A DNA stretch of 64,000 nucleotides from Timema cristinae. Its lineage: Eukaryota > Arthropoda > Insecta > Phasmatodea > Timematidae. The notes under the pieces were generated by a model. That model saw only the letters and a program-made list of their open reading frames with translations, searched no databases and was not told the origin of the DNA. The translations under genes were made by a program, and so were the position numbers. Where the stretch lies: assembly GCA_039000515.1 (NCBI GenBank), contig JBCFYV010011135.1, positions 21,664,927 to 21,728,926 on the forward strand, in the 5' to 3' direction. Every line of letters starts with the position of its first letter. Within the stretch, counting starts at the first letter, position 1. Shown here piece by piece: positions 24,300 through 35,204 of this stretch.

Positions 24300-27200
24300 C
24301 CCGCCCTTCCCTACATCCTTCTCATTAAGGAACTAATCTCTCTCGGGAAAGAGAAGCGAAAGGGGGAAATGTAGAACAATACGCATTGGGGAAAAACACT
24401 CGCCCCATTGCAACAGAGGGTATCCTTTTTTCATTTAATTTCTCGTTGATTCAATGTACAGCCCGGACTAGTCTTGAAAACCGGGTTTTGCTCTTGTTAA
24501 AGGGTTCAAGGGAACCATTTTTAAATCTTTTTTTATGTCAATAACAAAATAAACCCTTTTTAATTTAGTCTAGAAATGTTATCATTCTTGTCCCAAAACC
24601 CCCTTTTAAAAAATGTCAACAACTCCCCCGGTATCAAAATTTGGGAACTTAGCAAAAAAACCCGATCCCCAATTCCCTACTTTCAATATGGGGGGTAAAG
24701 GGGATTGTCAAGTAGCTGGTCAAATTTCCCCTGTAGACCCACAATTCCCCAAACTTCCAAAAAAAAAACAAGAAATATTTTTGGCAAGGAAACCACCGTA
24801 ATAATGAGAACAATCACCAAAATTTTTAACTTTTTTTTGCGTTCTCTTTCTAAAAAAGCGTCGTCCGGATTGTTTTCCCGTTAATTTGGTTTGGAGTGGA
24901 AAAAGTATCCCAAATATCTTGGTAAAGGGGGAAAAACCATTCATATATTCGGGAAACGTTGGCTTTGGCCCCAAAGTTTAGAAAACAACAACTTCCCAGA
25001 AATTGGGACTAATACATTCCTTGTGTGCTTTAGAAAGAATTTTCCCCTTTATATCCGGATTGTATCGATCTTACATTCTTCACTGCCGCGCCTACTCATT
25101 TTGATGACCTCTTGTTGATCACCCTTGTTCCATTTATTTGTCAAATTTAAAGTTTCCCATAATGTTATGTTCATATCGTGTGTATCCTGATTTCAGACCA
25201 TAAAATAACTTCTTTCATTTATTTTTTATCGGTATCCAAAGATATCATATAATTTTTTTAAAAAATTGTTTTTATTTTCAAGTTGTATATAGTTTGCGGA
25301 TATTTAAATATGATTGTTTTCACTAAATGGTTGAAAAACCAGGCCCCGCAAATATTTCTGAGAAATTAAAATATTTTGATTTTCATGATTTGCTAAAGAA
25401 AATTGAGAAATATAAACCAAAATAACATTTAAAATGTGAAACTCATCCCACGTATTTTGGCATTCTTCTTTAAATGTGTATAAGTCTTCCTGCTCTTCTA
25501 ATGTTATTATTAGTATAAATGGTATTCTTGGGTAGTTGTGAAAAGTGTCATTGAATTGTTTTAAAACCACCCTGAAATTTGACTCGTCTTGTTTTAAGAA
25601 ACCAAAATACTACTTTTGGCGTGGCTATTAAGTTTTTTCAAACCATAACCATCGGGAATTATTTCACTTAATGTCAAGTTATTGTCTCATAAATATTTAA
25701 GTTTAAGGTAGGGAAATATTCCAGCTTCTTGAATAACTCTACTGATATGTGGTTATTGTTATTTTGTAAAATCACCATGGCCAATGGGTTAGTCGTATTT
25801 CTTAGAGTCAAGTCGATGATGTAGTCAATTTATTTGTAAAATTACTGTTACAATGGACATTTTCCATTGATTTATAAAATTTAATATCATATGATACTTA
25901 AGTAGCACATCAGAAAAAAATTTTATTACATTCATGTTTAAATTTTGTTTAATTAATATTTAAACCAATAAAATTCTTCACAAAATATAATTGTTTATGG
26001 AACAAGATATTAAAATACTATGTTAAACACCTATTGACTCACTTATTCTACAATCTTGCACTTATATGACGTGTATAAATAAATAGAAAAGATTAAAATC
26101 TCACTCACGATAGCAAGCCATTTTTCTGGAAATATTTTGGTTAAATTATTACTGTGAATACATCAATTTAACATAATGATTTTGTAGTTTGTTACATTTT
26201 TAAATCTGAATAATATATACTGATTAAAATTAAAAAATGGTTTTTTAATCAAAATTATTTCTAAACAAAATTGTTGATGAGTAAATTATTAAAAGTTTTA
26301 CCTTTGAAAGAGACCAAAAAAAAACTACAAAATCTTTGGATTTTAAAAATTAGAATAAAAGCTCATGTGAGTTTAAGGAGGTCAACAGTCACCGATAAAT
26401 TATAAAACATTTACTAAAAATAATTATTAAATAATATGTCTCTCTTCGTCAACTCGAGATGTAAATGTTTCCTTTTCTGAAGGAACGCAATTTATATGCA
26501 TTTGATAAAACTGCGCTTTCACAGACGACATGTAATATCCATTTGCGCTCTTGGCATAACTACTACTCGACACCGAAAACACCCTACTCGTGATCAAGCA
26601 CGGAATCCCTTTAGAGTATGAAAGGCGAAGTGGTGAGAAGTGAACCCATAGCACTCTAGTAAAGTCAGTACCAATTAGCAAATGGGACATGATGGCTTTA
26701 CTTGGTTTAATATGAGACTTCCGCTAAGTTAAGTTGAATACATAGGAAGTTCTAACTTACTATAAATACTAAATTAACTCCTTTACACCGATATTTGTCC
26801 GTCAGTGTTGTTAATGAAGCTACTTGACGTACTAATGTTGTCAATATCACTTTCATCTCAAAAGAAATCAAAATTTGGTTCAATTTCTTTTCTATCACAC
26901 CATCATTTTTCCAGTAATCGGGTGGATGATATAATGTGTTGCTAATCCTTCTCAGTGATACTATTGATTACATTTTCAGTTAAATATTTTATTTGTAAAG
27001 TGCTTTGAGCAATATTTTTGGTCGTGATGATGATTTCATCATGTTCCTAATCAATTCCTTAACGTTAAGGTAATATTAGTTTGGAGTTAACCTAAAACAT
27101 GTGACCATGTTGTCCGAATAAATGATCTATGTAAAATTTGGGAAACATTAGTAGGTAGCAGACTATTTCAAAGAAATCACTTTTCATCATCTTCTTCTTC

Positions 27201-28790
27201 GTAATTAACACTGATTTGTATCCTAACACAGCTGCATTTTAACCTTTCATGACCCCCTTGTTTGTGGCTTATTTATTCGAACGGTATGATAGGGTGCATT
27301 TCCCATTACAGTTAGGATATTTTAAGAAATGTTGGGGGAAAAGTTTTTCTTTCACTAACTTAGATATTTGATGAAAATTCATTTTATTATGATCACTTTT
27401 TGTTTTTTATTTGAAAATAAGAGAAATGGATTTAATACAAATCCCTGCTCTGAGATGGCATGGACGATAATCCACCTCTGTCCTGCACCGTCATTATTCA
27501 ATACTCTTTATTGTTTTATGCGTCTTGCCAGCATTTACTCACAGGGCGTGAGGTTTTTATCCAGGCTACATCAAAATATAAAACAGGCCTCAAATTTATC
27601 ATTTTCTCACAGTTTCTTAACTATATAGCCCTCCATATAACTATTTAGTTTTTCTCCATCTTAATTACTATATTATTTTTACACTTTTTAAACTTAAACC
27701 AAATTATTTACTATGCTATTCTCAATTATTCTTTGTTCCAGTGAAACTCATTTCTTCTTTTACTAGGCATACTGCTAAAGATTTATTTAAATTGCTGCTT
27801 TATTTTTAACAAACCTAGAACCTACGTAGGCCTATAAGTTGTCGCATGAAATACAAGTCAAAATCATTAAGAACAATAATTTTTCTGTTATCGGGTTTGT
27901 GCTTTTTTTTTACTGGAGTTGAAAGTTTGTTTGTGTACCACTTTCTATACTTGTTTCTTTTTTCAAATTTTACAATTAGTAGGCTATGCTTTTCCTGTTG
28001 CATCTGCTGAACGCTTTGTTGCTATTTTAACAGTGTGATTGTAATGTAGCGATAGTTTTTACCCTAAAAAAAAGCAATTACATTTGCAACAATTTTGGCG
28101 TCCTTCACTGTGAATAATTGGTTTATCACGCTTATTTGAAGCCATTTTAAAAAGACTTTTCTTACCTTGTATTTACAAGTTGATTAGACCTTCGTTGTGT
28201 TTGACAAAAGAGGTTAAAAAAAAGTAAAAAACATTCTCCACAAAAATTCTGAAGTCCCAAATCATCGAACTTAAGCAACCCCCTCTGTAAGCTGATCGGA
28301 GTGTACATGGTAGAACGTCTAGCTATAGACTGATGAACGTGTATAATTGGTATCTCCCTTCATTCTTTAAGTATTGTATACTCTTTCTGCATGCAATGTT
28401 TACTGTGGTGATTAGCAGACATAAAAGTGCACTTATGTGTGTTGACATTTAAAAAAAAATCTATATAGCCATTAGTTAATGTATAGGGAAACATAAAACG
28501 TTTTTTACCTTAAAATATATCAGATATCCTGATATAGTTTGAGATATTTAAGACAATTTATTGGAATAATTTTTTATGATATAACTAGCAACCTTAACAC
28601 AATTTTTCGCAAGTGAAAGCTGTATCGATACTATATAAAATGAAGAAGTTTAACATTTGGCCACATAAACTGTGGCACCATTTGGTACAATTAGCGTCCC
28701 CACCCAATTATTCACTTTTACCCGATAGGTTAAAGGTACTAAACTATGGAAATGTTTACATAACAAGATATTGGGTAGAATGATGATAGG
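24300..28790. other. AT-rich noncoding part of the right duplicate
   Basis: Mostly clean from 25,000. No conserved domain, tRNA or repeat family was recognised. Short open stretches such as 25,304-25,570 and 26,427-26,690 (minus strand) show no motif and are not kept open in the left copy, although noise there limits that test. Confidence 0.5.
28783..28790. repeat. Left target-site duplication of the hAT element (ATGATAGG)
   Basis: The 8-bp ATGATAGG directly precedes the terminal inverted repeat and is repeated exactly at 30,599-30,606. An 8-bp duplication is the hallmark length for hAT transposition. Confidence 0.95.
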
Positions 28791-28809
28791 CAGAGCCCTG
28801 CGTTTGTGG

Positions 28810-29005
28810 AGATCGCGATAATTCGCGAATGTTAGATATGGTATTTTTTCTTTCAGATGTTCACATTTTAGGTTACCCTGATTGCAAATATATGCTCAGA
28901 ATTGTCGCGATAGTTCGCGAAATCGCGTTTTAAACGCGATATTCGCGATTTTAAACTATGTCCGTGATAATCGCGATCTATTTGCGATTTTCGGCATTCG
29001 CGCTA
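28810..29005. promoter_or_regulatory. Cluster of TCGCGA-type subterminal repeats
   Basis: At least eight CGCGA or TCGCG cores in both orientations, for example TCGCGATAATTCGCGA near 28,814 and TCGCGATAGTTCGCGA near 28,904. hAT transposases are known to bind short subterminal repeats, so these are likely transposase-binding sites by inference. The 3' end has only weaker relatives (TTTCGTCGC near 30,494). Confidence 0.6.
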
Positions 29006-29486
29006 ATATTTTGGGATATTGAAAAATAAATATTTTTAAGTTTGAAAATTGCATTTTTAATTTTTGGAGGTCCCATTTTTTCGTTCATGCTTGTACCACT
29101 CCCTTCTTGTTCGACACGCTGGGTCGCATGGCAGGGTTTGTTTTTCGTTCTTGGGAAAAACCAAGGTCAGGACCGCTAGCTAGTTGTTGCCATTGGAACG
29201 CTGCTATTGCTTCTCTACTTTAGCTATGAAGCGAGTCTTAGCAACATTTCAAGCAGGCGGTCAGCACGTGGCTTGTTGGGTAGGATCGCTAGCCATCAGT
29301 TTCCTGCATAGCGGTGAATACTAACGTGTGCGTAAGCTGTGGAGCGAGTCTTCTAAATAAATACCCAGCACGCCCTGCAAGCCAGTGCTATTTGATTTAT
29401 TCGCGCGTCGCTGTGGTGTCGAGTGTCGAGAAGAGTTTGAAGAAGATTTTGGTAGAGAAGTGTTGTCGTGTTGAGTGTTATGGGTC

Positions 29487-29642
29487 GGAGAGGGAAGGAT
29501 GTCAGTGTGGCGTCAAGAGAATATAAGAAGGATGGGTTGTATGTGCAGACCGCGATGTAATTATGTGTAAAGTGTGCAACGCTAGGGTTGAGTGGTCGCG
29601 GAAAGATTCATGCGAAAAACATGTGGCGTCAAAAAATCATGT
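29487..29642 (+). pseudogene. N-terminal zinc-finger part of a CGGBP1-like hAT transposase
   Basis: The upstream frame starts MGRRGKDVSVASREYKKDG at about 29,479. After a frameshift, another frame reads DVIMCKVCNARVEWSR and then KDSCEKHVASKNHVL. The pair of Cys (C-x2-C) and the later His (H-x5-H) form a C2H2/BED-like DNA-binding finger of the sort seen in CGGBP1, a protein known to derive from a hAT transposase. A stop follows almost at once (29,642). In an active element this domain would bind the transposon ends. Here the frame is broken, so no product is expected. Family recognition is from the motif pattern only. Confidence 0.65.
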
Positions 29643-29688
29643 TTTGCTATAATGCAAACCGTCGACATCTACACTGCAAACATCTATT

Positions 29689-30137
29689 GTGAGTTCGTTG
29701 GGAAACCAGCAGAAGGCCAAAGAGCAGAAAAATGAATACATAATGGACACTACTGCGATGCTGTTGAAGGTAAGTAGGAGTACGCCTAACATAGAGCAGG
29801 TCAAGATTAATTTTAAAGTACTGCCCTTTTTTGTCAACTACGATGGAGATTTGTCTTTTTTCTACATTGAAATGTGTAAAAAATTGAAAGTTTTGATGGA
29901 AGAGAGAGATGGCATCGAAAGTTAAAAATTGAGAATGTGCTGCTAAGGCTGAAGACGGACAGTATGTTCAGTGACTTCGCAACAAAGTGTTTGCAAGCGT
30001 TGTGGCTGTCGATTTCAAATGCAGATTCAGAACGATATTTTTCTAAGTATAGTTTAGTAGTCACAGACCGCAGAACCACAATGAAAGTGGATAACATTGT
30101 TACCAGCTGTATGTTGCAGTTTGGTGATGTTGAGTAG
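29689..30137 (+). pseudogene. C-terminal hAT dimerisation domain remnant
   Basis: Two overlapping frames. The first (29,689-29,925) reads SSLGNQQKAKEQKNEYIMDTTAML and later YIEMCKKLKVLMEERDG. The second (29,937-30,137) reads SDFATKCLQALWLSIS, NADSERYFSKYSLVV and TDRRTTMKVDN, ending in GDVE and a stop. The pattern SNADSER-x-FS, K...DRR and a closing MLQF-like segment is the C-terminal dimerisation motif of hAT transposases. The RNase H-like catalytic core that should lie between finger and C-terminus is absent, so the coding region was deleted internally. Confidence 0.85.
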
Positions 30138-30598
30138 TTATTTTGTATTTTTCTAGCCTAAATTGAGATTTAAAAAATTTAGTCACAATTTTTGTGAAGT
30201 AACAAGATGATTTTTGTGTAATATTTTGTCTTTGTGACTTGTACATACTTTTCCCAGACCAGCTGCCACTAAATCTTACTTTATTAATAAGTTGACAGAA
30301 CATTTTTTGCGGACTAGTGTTTTTTACCGTTTTGTCCAAACAAAATGTAATTTTTAGTTTTCAATTCAATATGTTTAGTCTACCTGTTTCAAACATTGTC
30401 CTGGAAGTCTAGTTTTAACCCAACAAATTCACCTTAATCACGAAAGTTGGTAAAAACAGCTTTTTTTTAACGCTTTTGTCTTAATTCGATAATTTCGTCG
30501 CAAAAATAGGATTTTTGTAATTCACTGCTTATTCACCGCTTTTGGGAAACTTAAAAACGAAACTGGACTTTTTTTTTCACCATTAAAGCAGGGCTCTG

Positions 30599-30606
30599 AT
30601 GATAGG
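30599..30606. repeat. Right target-site duplication of the hAT element (ATGATAGG)
   Basis: Exact repeat of 28,783-28,790, directly after the right terminal inverted repeat. Confidence 0.95.
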
Positions 30607-30799
30607 GGTTTAATGAACATGAGACCAGTAGCTACAATTTCAATCAGTAATACAAATTAAAATTCATCTCTTACAGATAAAATATAGAGATAGTCAGCAA
30701 CTATCCCTAAAAGCCGACACATAAGTCATCCAAATAAAACGGGCAACATTAATACGTAGTATTGTTAGTCTAAGCCAGATACTAATATTGTTGTTAAGA

Positions 30800-31106
30800 G
30801 GTGACCTGGTGGTATAGGGGTAAGTCATTGGACTTCTGTGCTTGGGGTCCGGGTTTCAATCCTCGGTCATGGCAGAGATTTATCTGATTGCTAAACCCCT
30901 AACTCACCTCTGACATGTCGTGTATTAATCACAACTTGTGAATGTGGGGAGTGCCAGGGCCTCTACCGTGGTTCGGATCCCACGTTAAACTATAGGTCCT
31001 CCATTTAATCTTACAATCACCCTACCATTATACATTAGTGTAGGTGCGTGTAACCCGAACGGGTTGTAAGACGTAATAATAATAATAATAATAATAATTA
31101 ATAATA
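30800..31106 (+). mobile_element. SINE-A copy, full length
   Basis: Starts GGTGACCTGGTGGTATAGGGG (A box) with B box GGGTTTCAATCC, a body with CACGTTAAACTATAGG, and the shared tail CCCGAACGGG followed by (AAT)n. Flanks share ATTGTTAAG-type bases (about 30,788-30,798 and 31,109-31,117), a likely target duplication. Orthologous to the copy at 15,689. Confidence 0.93.
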
Positions 31107-31409
31107 ACATTGTTAAGTGGTACAGCACCACCTAGTTAAATATTGAGCTGAACTAATCTATGGTGCACGTCCTAGAATGAATGGCAACAAAGTATTATGT
31201 AATTATGAAACGTATTTAATAGTTAATAATAAGAAAATTAACACATTGATACATCACCACCAGGATAAATATTAAACAATAAGTAATATATGATAGCTGT
31301 CCCATTAATGAGACGCAAATTCTAAAAGTATTAGAAACAGGAGGAAACAGATAAGAATTTATATAACTAGGACAAACGAGTGTAACCTTCAAAGTTTCAG
31401 TGTACTTCA

Positions 31410-31475
31410 TCGTGTGAGCATAGCTAATCAAGCATGCGTGTAAAATAGGTTGCATAGGATCCAGGTGCGTGGCAT
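31410..31475 (+). repeat. Left arm of a dispersed inverted repeat
   Basis: Contains TGTAAAATAGGTTGCATAG and GTGCGTGGCA. The reverse complement recurs at about 31,905-31,970 with a few differences. The SINE at 31,565-31,855 lies between the arms. Confidence 0.6.
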
Positions 31476-31559
31476 GTAATAAGAGCAGCCCTTTCTGTGA
31501 TGTTAATGATGACTCTCAAAGTATATTTGTATTTCTAGATGGATTAGTGTGTTGCTTAC

Positions 31560-31564
<5 letters not shown>

Positions 31565-31591
<27 letters not shown>

Positions 31592-31855
31592 GCACCGCAT
31601 CTTACTACCCATTCGGGTTATACGCACTTACGCTAATGTGTAATGGTAGGGTGATTGTGAGATGAAATTAAGGACCTACAGTTTAACGTGGAATCCGAAC
31701 CACGGTGGAGGCCTGGCATTCCCCACATTCACAAGATGTCTTGTCAGAGGTGAAGGAAGGGTTTGGTAATCAGATAAATCTTTGCCGGGACCGAGGATTG
31801 AACCCCGGCCGCCAGCATAGAAGTCTGACACCTTACCCCTAGACCGCCAGATCAC
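31565..31855 (-). mobile_element. SINE-A copy with 13-bp target duplication
   Basis: Full-length A type in reverse. It is flanked by exact direct repeats TTGCTTACTATTA at 31,552-31,564 and 31,856-31,868. The TSD and the (TAA)n tail show insertion by target-primed reverse transcription. Confidence 0.95.
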
Positions 31856-31904
31856 TTGCTTACTATTAATTGTCGTATGTTCTGCTACCGTTCTCCAAGA
31901 TTTC

Positions 31905-31970
31905 AAGGTGTGCAGTGCCACGCACTTAATAGCTATGCAACCTATTTTACGCGTATTCTTGAACAGCTGT
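31905..31970 (-). repeat. Right arm of a dispersed inverted repeat
   Basis: Contains GCCACGCACTTAATAG and CTATGCAACCTATTTTACG, the near reverse complement of 31,410-31,475. Confidence 0.6.
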
Positions 31971-32114
31971 GCTTTCCCGGCGCTGTAAGCTGAATTTTTG
32001 AAAACGATTTATTGGTACTAGCAGAGTTGTTTAGATGTAAGTGTATAGAGATGTTGTATTACTTTTGGTCCAAACAAGCTGCAAGTATGAACTATGAGTC
32101 AAAACATCCAGTAT

Positions 32115-32933
32115 CGTTGGAAGCTCTTGTATAGTCACTGCAGAACTGAAGCACCCACTATTTCTACTTGATATTTTCGATAACATTTAATATAATGAGT
32201 CTTTTTTCTTTAATTCTTTATTTATTTTTGTAGTACAATATATATTCCTTAAGCTTAATGTCAGTACTTGAGTATCGATCCCCAAGTTTATGAAAAAGAT
32301 ACAAACATCTTTGTATAGAACGGTGCGCTTCACAGTGCCAGTGACGTAGTGTTTGACTGTTGTGCGCATGCGCACATAGGAGAGAAGTGGGGAGGCGACG
32401 GGTCTGCCAGGTAGAGAGAGCACTGTTGGTCTCGCAGTACCGGCTCTGGCGTGATGGTGGAAGCAAGTTATTCTTTTACTCAGTGTGTGTTGTGCTTAAA
32501 AACCGTATACCCTATTCTTGAATGTGATAAAGTGTAGAAGAATGTAGAATTAGATTATTACGCTGCTTCCCGCTATTCTATTTGATTTTTTTTCGGTCCT
32601 TTTATTTAACAGAAAGACTAAATGCGCTTGCAGTACTTTCAATGGAGAAAAATTTCCTCATTTGTAATCCAGAGATCATTACTGAACTATTTGCGCAAAT
32701 TAAAACAAGAATAATGGATTTAATTTTAAATGAATGAATCAAGCTTGAACTGTAACAATTTAAGTTAAATTAAGTAATAATTTTTTTTTTGTTAAGATTT
32801 TATCAAGTTTCTGAATACATTTTCTTTTTATACATATTTGTTTTCCTTTTACACAATTTTAAAACAAAGGCTAAACATTTTCCGGAGCAGCACCCCCCCC
32901 CCCCCCCCTAATTTTAGCTACGAGCCGCCGCTG
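32115..32933 (+). mobile_element. Non-autonomous hAT element (copy 1 of 3)
   Basis: 819 bp. The right end reads AGCCGCCGCTG, the complement of the family's left end CAGTGGCGGCT seen in copies 2 and 3. The left end here is mutated (CGTTGGAAGCT). It is flanked by perfect 8-bp repeats TCCAGTAT at 32,107-32,114 and 32,934-32,941. It contains the palindrome TGTGCGCATGCGCACA at 32,361-32,376 and a poly-C run at 32,892-32,908. No transposase motif was seen. Confidence 0.93.
32361..32376. promoter_or_regulatory. CG-rich palindrome TGTGCGCATGCGCACA (NRF1-like)
   Basis: Perfect 16-bp palindrome containing TGCGCATGCGCA, the known binding consensus of NRF1 (Ewg in insects). Present in all three copies of this hAT family. 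Binding itself is inference. Confidence 0.55.
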
Positions 32934-32941
32934 TCCAGTAT

Positions 32942-33430
32942 ATATGATCTAAACCAGCACAAGTTTAAGGAATCGTTAGGGGACGTACAACGTAGTTCCA
33001 GCATGTTCTTGATAAGACGGCCTAGGTCTCAACCGTTAATGCGCAGGCGCGTCCACCTCAGTTATTCGACATTCGAGAGTTATGCGTTCCAATCGGGCTT
33101 TTCTAAACGATCGTATAATTTGGTTGGAGACGGATGTCGGTAAACAAAAAGAAAAGATATCATAGAAATGTTGAGCCAAAAGAAGTTTTGTATGGTTTAA
33201 GAGAGACTCTTATATTTGCTGTGTTTATAACAATAGATTGTGTTTTAATATGGAAAGCTCAAACGGATCATCCCGCCATATTGTTATCCTTCTTATTTGT
33301 AAAATCCTTATCTATACGGAACCAACTTCGGAGGACGAACTATTTAAAGCGTCACTCTCGTGTTAGAATGGCCTGGGAAAATAGTGGCTCATATCCTTGT
33401 CGGTTTTACCGAGGTTGGTTTTTTTTATAA
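32942..33430 (+). other. Unassigned less AT-rich segment with short open frames
   Basis: Open frames 32,838-33,143 and 33,134-33,430 overlap here. The second reads MSVNKKKRYHRNVEPKEVLYGLRE and has a hydrophobic stretch (LIFAVFITIDCVLIW), which could be one membrane segment. I recognise no family. The first frame starts inside the hAT element, so its N-terminus cannot be a native gene. It may be a remnant of another element or exon. Not called as a gene. Confidence 0.25.
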
Positions 33431-33852
33431 AGAGTTTCCCAATCTATTTCCACACAAATGTGGGTAGCGTAACTCTAAAAATTTTTCCTACCTCATACAT
33501 ACCCAATTAGATTAATTATTTCCCAGACCCCTGTTTTGAGATTCCTTCCCTTTTAAACATTTTTGTTGTCTATCTAGGTAGATGCTTATCCCAACTTGCC
33601 AATATATTTTTACATGACACATTTTATAGTATCTGACAACTATGTAGATATTTAAAATTATTTCCTCAGGATTCTGAAAAATCACATGTGAAAATATTAA
33701 GACTCCCACTTTTAAACTGGCAATTTTTATTTGGGGGTGGGTAGGGGGTAGGGGGGGTTGGAAAGATATTTTGAGGTGGTCTATTCACCTTATTGCCAAA
33801 TTTTAATTTTATACTCCAATAAGTGGTTAATTGGATGGTAAATTTAGTTTTG

Positions 33853-34141
33853 ATTATTATTAGCACCACAACTCAATACCCCTTCAGGTTATACGCACTT
33901 ACGCTAATGTGTAATGGTAGAGTGATTGTAAGATGAAATGGAGGACCTACAGTTTAACGTGGAATCCGAACCACGGTGGAGGCCTGACATTCCACACACT
34001 CACCAGTTGTGGTTAAAAAACTTCTTATCAGAGATGAAGGAAGAGTTTGGCAATCAGATAAATCTGTCCCGGGACACAGGATTGAACCTTGGATCCCCAG
34101 AACAGAAATCCAACAACTTACCCCTAAACCACCAGGTCACC
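33853..34141 (-). mobile_element. SINE-A copy, somewhat diverged
   Basis: Reverse A type from TTAGCACCACAACTCAATACC (tail) to CCACCAGGTCACC (head). More substitutions than other clean copies, and no clear target duplication, so older. Confidence 0.9.
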
Positions 34142-34930
34142 AAAAATGACAATGAGCATTGTCTGTGATGTAACAATAAAAAAGATAACATTGCCATAAA
34201 AAAAACGGGCCTTGCTAATAACTAATTTTTGATAGTATATATTTTTTTCCCAAAACTTTTATGGACTATATGAAAAATCGTATACTGTTGGGTCACACAA
34301 GGTTTTTTTTTACTCTCCATTGCTCGTGAATACACAGCAAGAAACAGATTGGATGCATGTATTATGGTTCATGGTGGTAACGAATTCAACAGGTACCGTA
34401 TGTAATACGCTAACAGCTAAACCCCCCCTTCTGACTCATTTGAATAAATCTGCCGTTTACTTGCAAAATAAAAGTAATTAAAATATAACATGTATATCCC
34501 CGGTAGTAATTTTCTTTCACGGTGCTACCTTTGTTTTCTAAGGACATATTTTGACCCTCTGCCTTAACGTTGAAAGCAAACATGAGACTTATAGACTATT
34601 GCTGTATTTCTATTGACGGTATTTAACGCGTAATTTATAACGTCTCGTAGCTAGAGTTGAACAATTTAAAATAAATTCCATTAAAAAAAAATGTTCTGGT
34701 ACATTTTTACCAATTGTCACTTGTCCTATATACCTTGATTTTGTTCGAAAGACCAATAGATATAATTCAACCATATTCTATCAAAAGCAAAAGATGCATA
34801 TAGCATGACTTGATGTACGACTATATTAAATATGTTTAGTTAATTTATTAATTACCTTCCACTGTTCTTCCTACCAAAATCATACAATACAAAGCAGGTG
34901 AAGGGGAGTTGTACCTACATTTTTTTTTTT
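34142..34930. other. AT-rich spacer, no gene seen
   Basis: No coding, RNA or repeat signal recognised. Confidence 0.5.
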
Positions 34931-34931
34931 T

Positions 34932-35125
34932 TAAATACCATGTCTTACGATCCATTCTGGTTAGATACATTTTATGTACTAATTTCAACAACGATTCTAG
35001 GGATTAGGAAGTTTATATTTAGAGGAAGTCTACCCGCATTTTCATGGAGGGAGAGTGTAAAACCATTTCGGAAAAAAACCCATCGGTACAGCAGACTGAG
35101 ATTATAATCTTGATCCCACCGTAAT
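34932..35125 (-). mobile_element. Old B/C-type SINE fragment
   Basis: The reverse strand retains ACCATGTCTTACGATCCATTC (tail) and GGAGGGAGAGTGTAAAACCATTTC (body) in the right order, but the head has decayed. Confidence 0.6.
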
Positions 35126-35204
35126 CGGTAATCTAGCTCACTGGGAAAGTATCGCGTCAGAGACTGTTACATTTGTATAAATATATATATATATATATGT
35201 GTGT

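Larger units (their letters stand above)
1..25000. other. Low-quality, homopolymer-smeared assembly segment
   Basis: Runs of three to ten identical bases are hugely over-represented, and recognisable repeats (for example the SINEs at 660, 3,061 and 15,689) are smeared relative to clean copies further right: single bases are replaced by their neighbours while overall length is roughly kept. Reading frames in the LINE at 4,240-9,215 break every 50-150 bases. Quality rises gradually between about 24,300 and 25,500. I infer an unpolished or low-coverage long-read consensus. Boundaries and translations in this part are approximate. Confidence 0.85.
28791..30598 (+). mobile_element. hAT DNA transposon, internally deleted, with CGGBP1-like finger
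   Basis: 1,808 bp bounded by perfect 11-bp terminal inverted repeats, CAGAGCCCTGC and GCAGGGCTCTG, and flanked by 8-bp direct repeats ATGATAGG. The 5' subterminal region (28,810-29,005) is packed with TCGCGA/ATTCGCGA motifs. Coding remnants inside are an N-terminal zinc finger and a C-terminal hAT dimerisation segment. The central catalytic part of a full transposase is missing, so the copy is non-autonomous. It is absent from the left duplicate at about 15,484. Confidence 0.93.
22400..31090 (+). repeat. Right copy of the large direct duplication
   Basis: Partner of 3,740-15,980. From about 25,000 on it is much cleaner than the left copy. It carries a hAT transposon (28,791-30,598) whose insertion point is unoccupied near 15,484 in the left copy. 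It also has about 400 bases (22,720-23,120) that I could not find in the left copy, next to the short TATG repeat where the left copy has its LINE. Confidence 0.8.

Noticed and set aside
25304..25570. 88-codon minus-strand frame in the right duplicate
   Set aside because: The matching region of the left duplicate (11,560-11,840) does not keep the same frame, although noise weakens this test, and no motif is seen.
31216..31455. Hydrophobic 79-codon frame, possible membrane protein
   Set aside because: AT-rich DNA often encodes hydrophobic residues. The start lies in a repeat arm and no family pattern is present.
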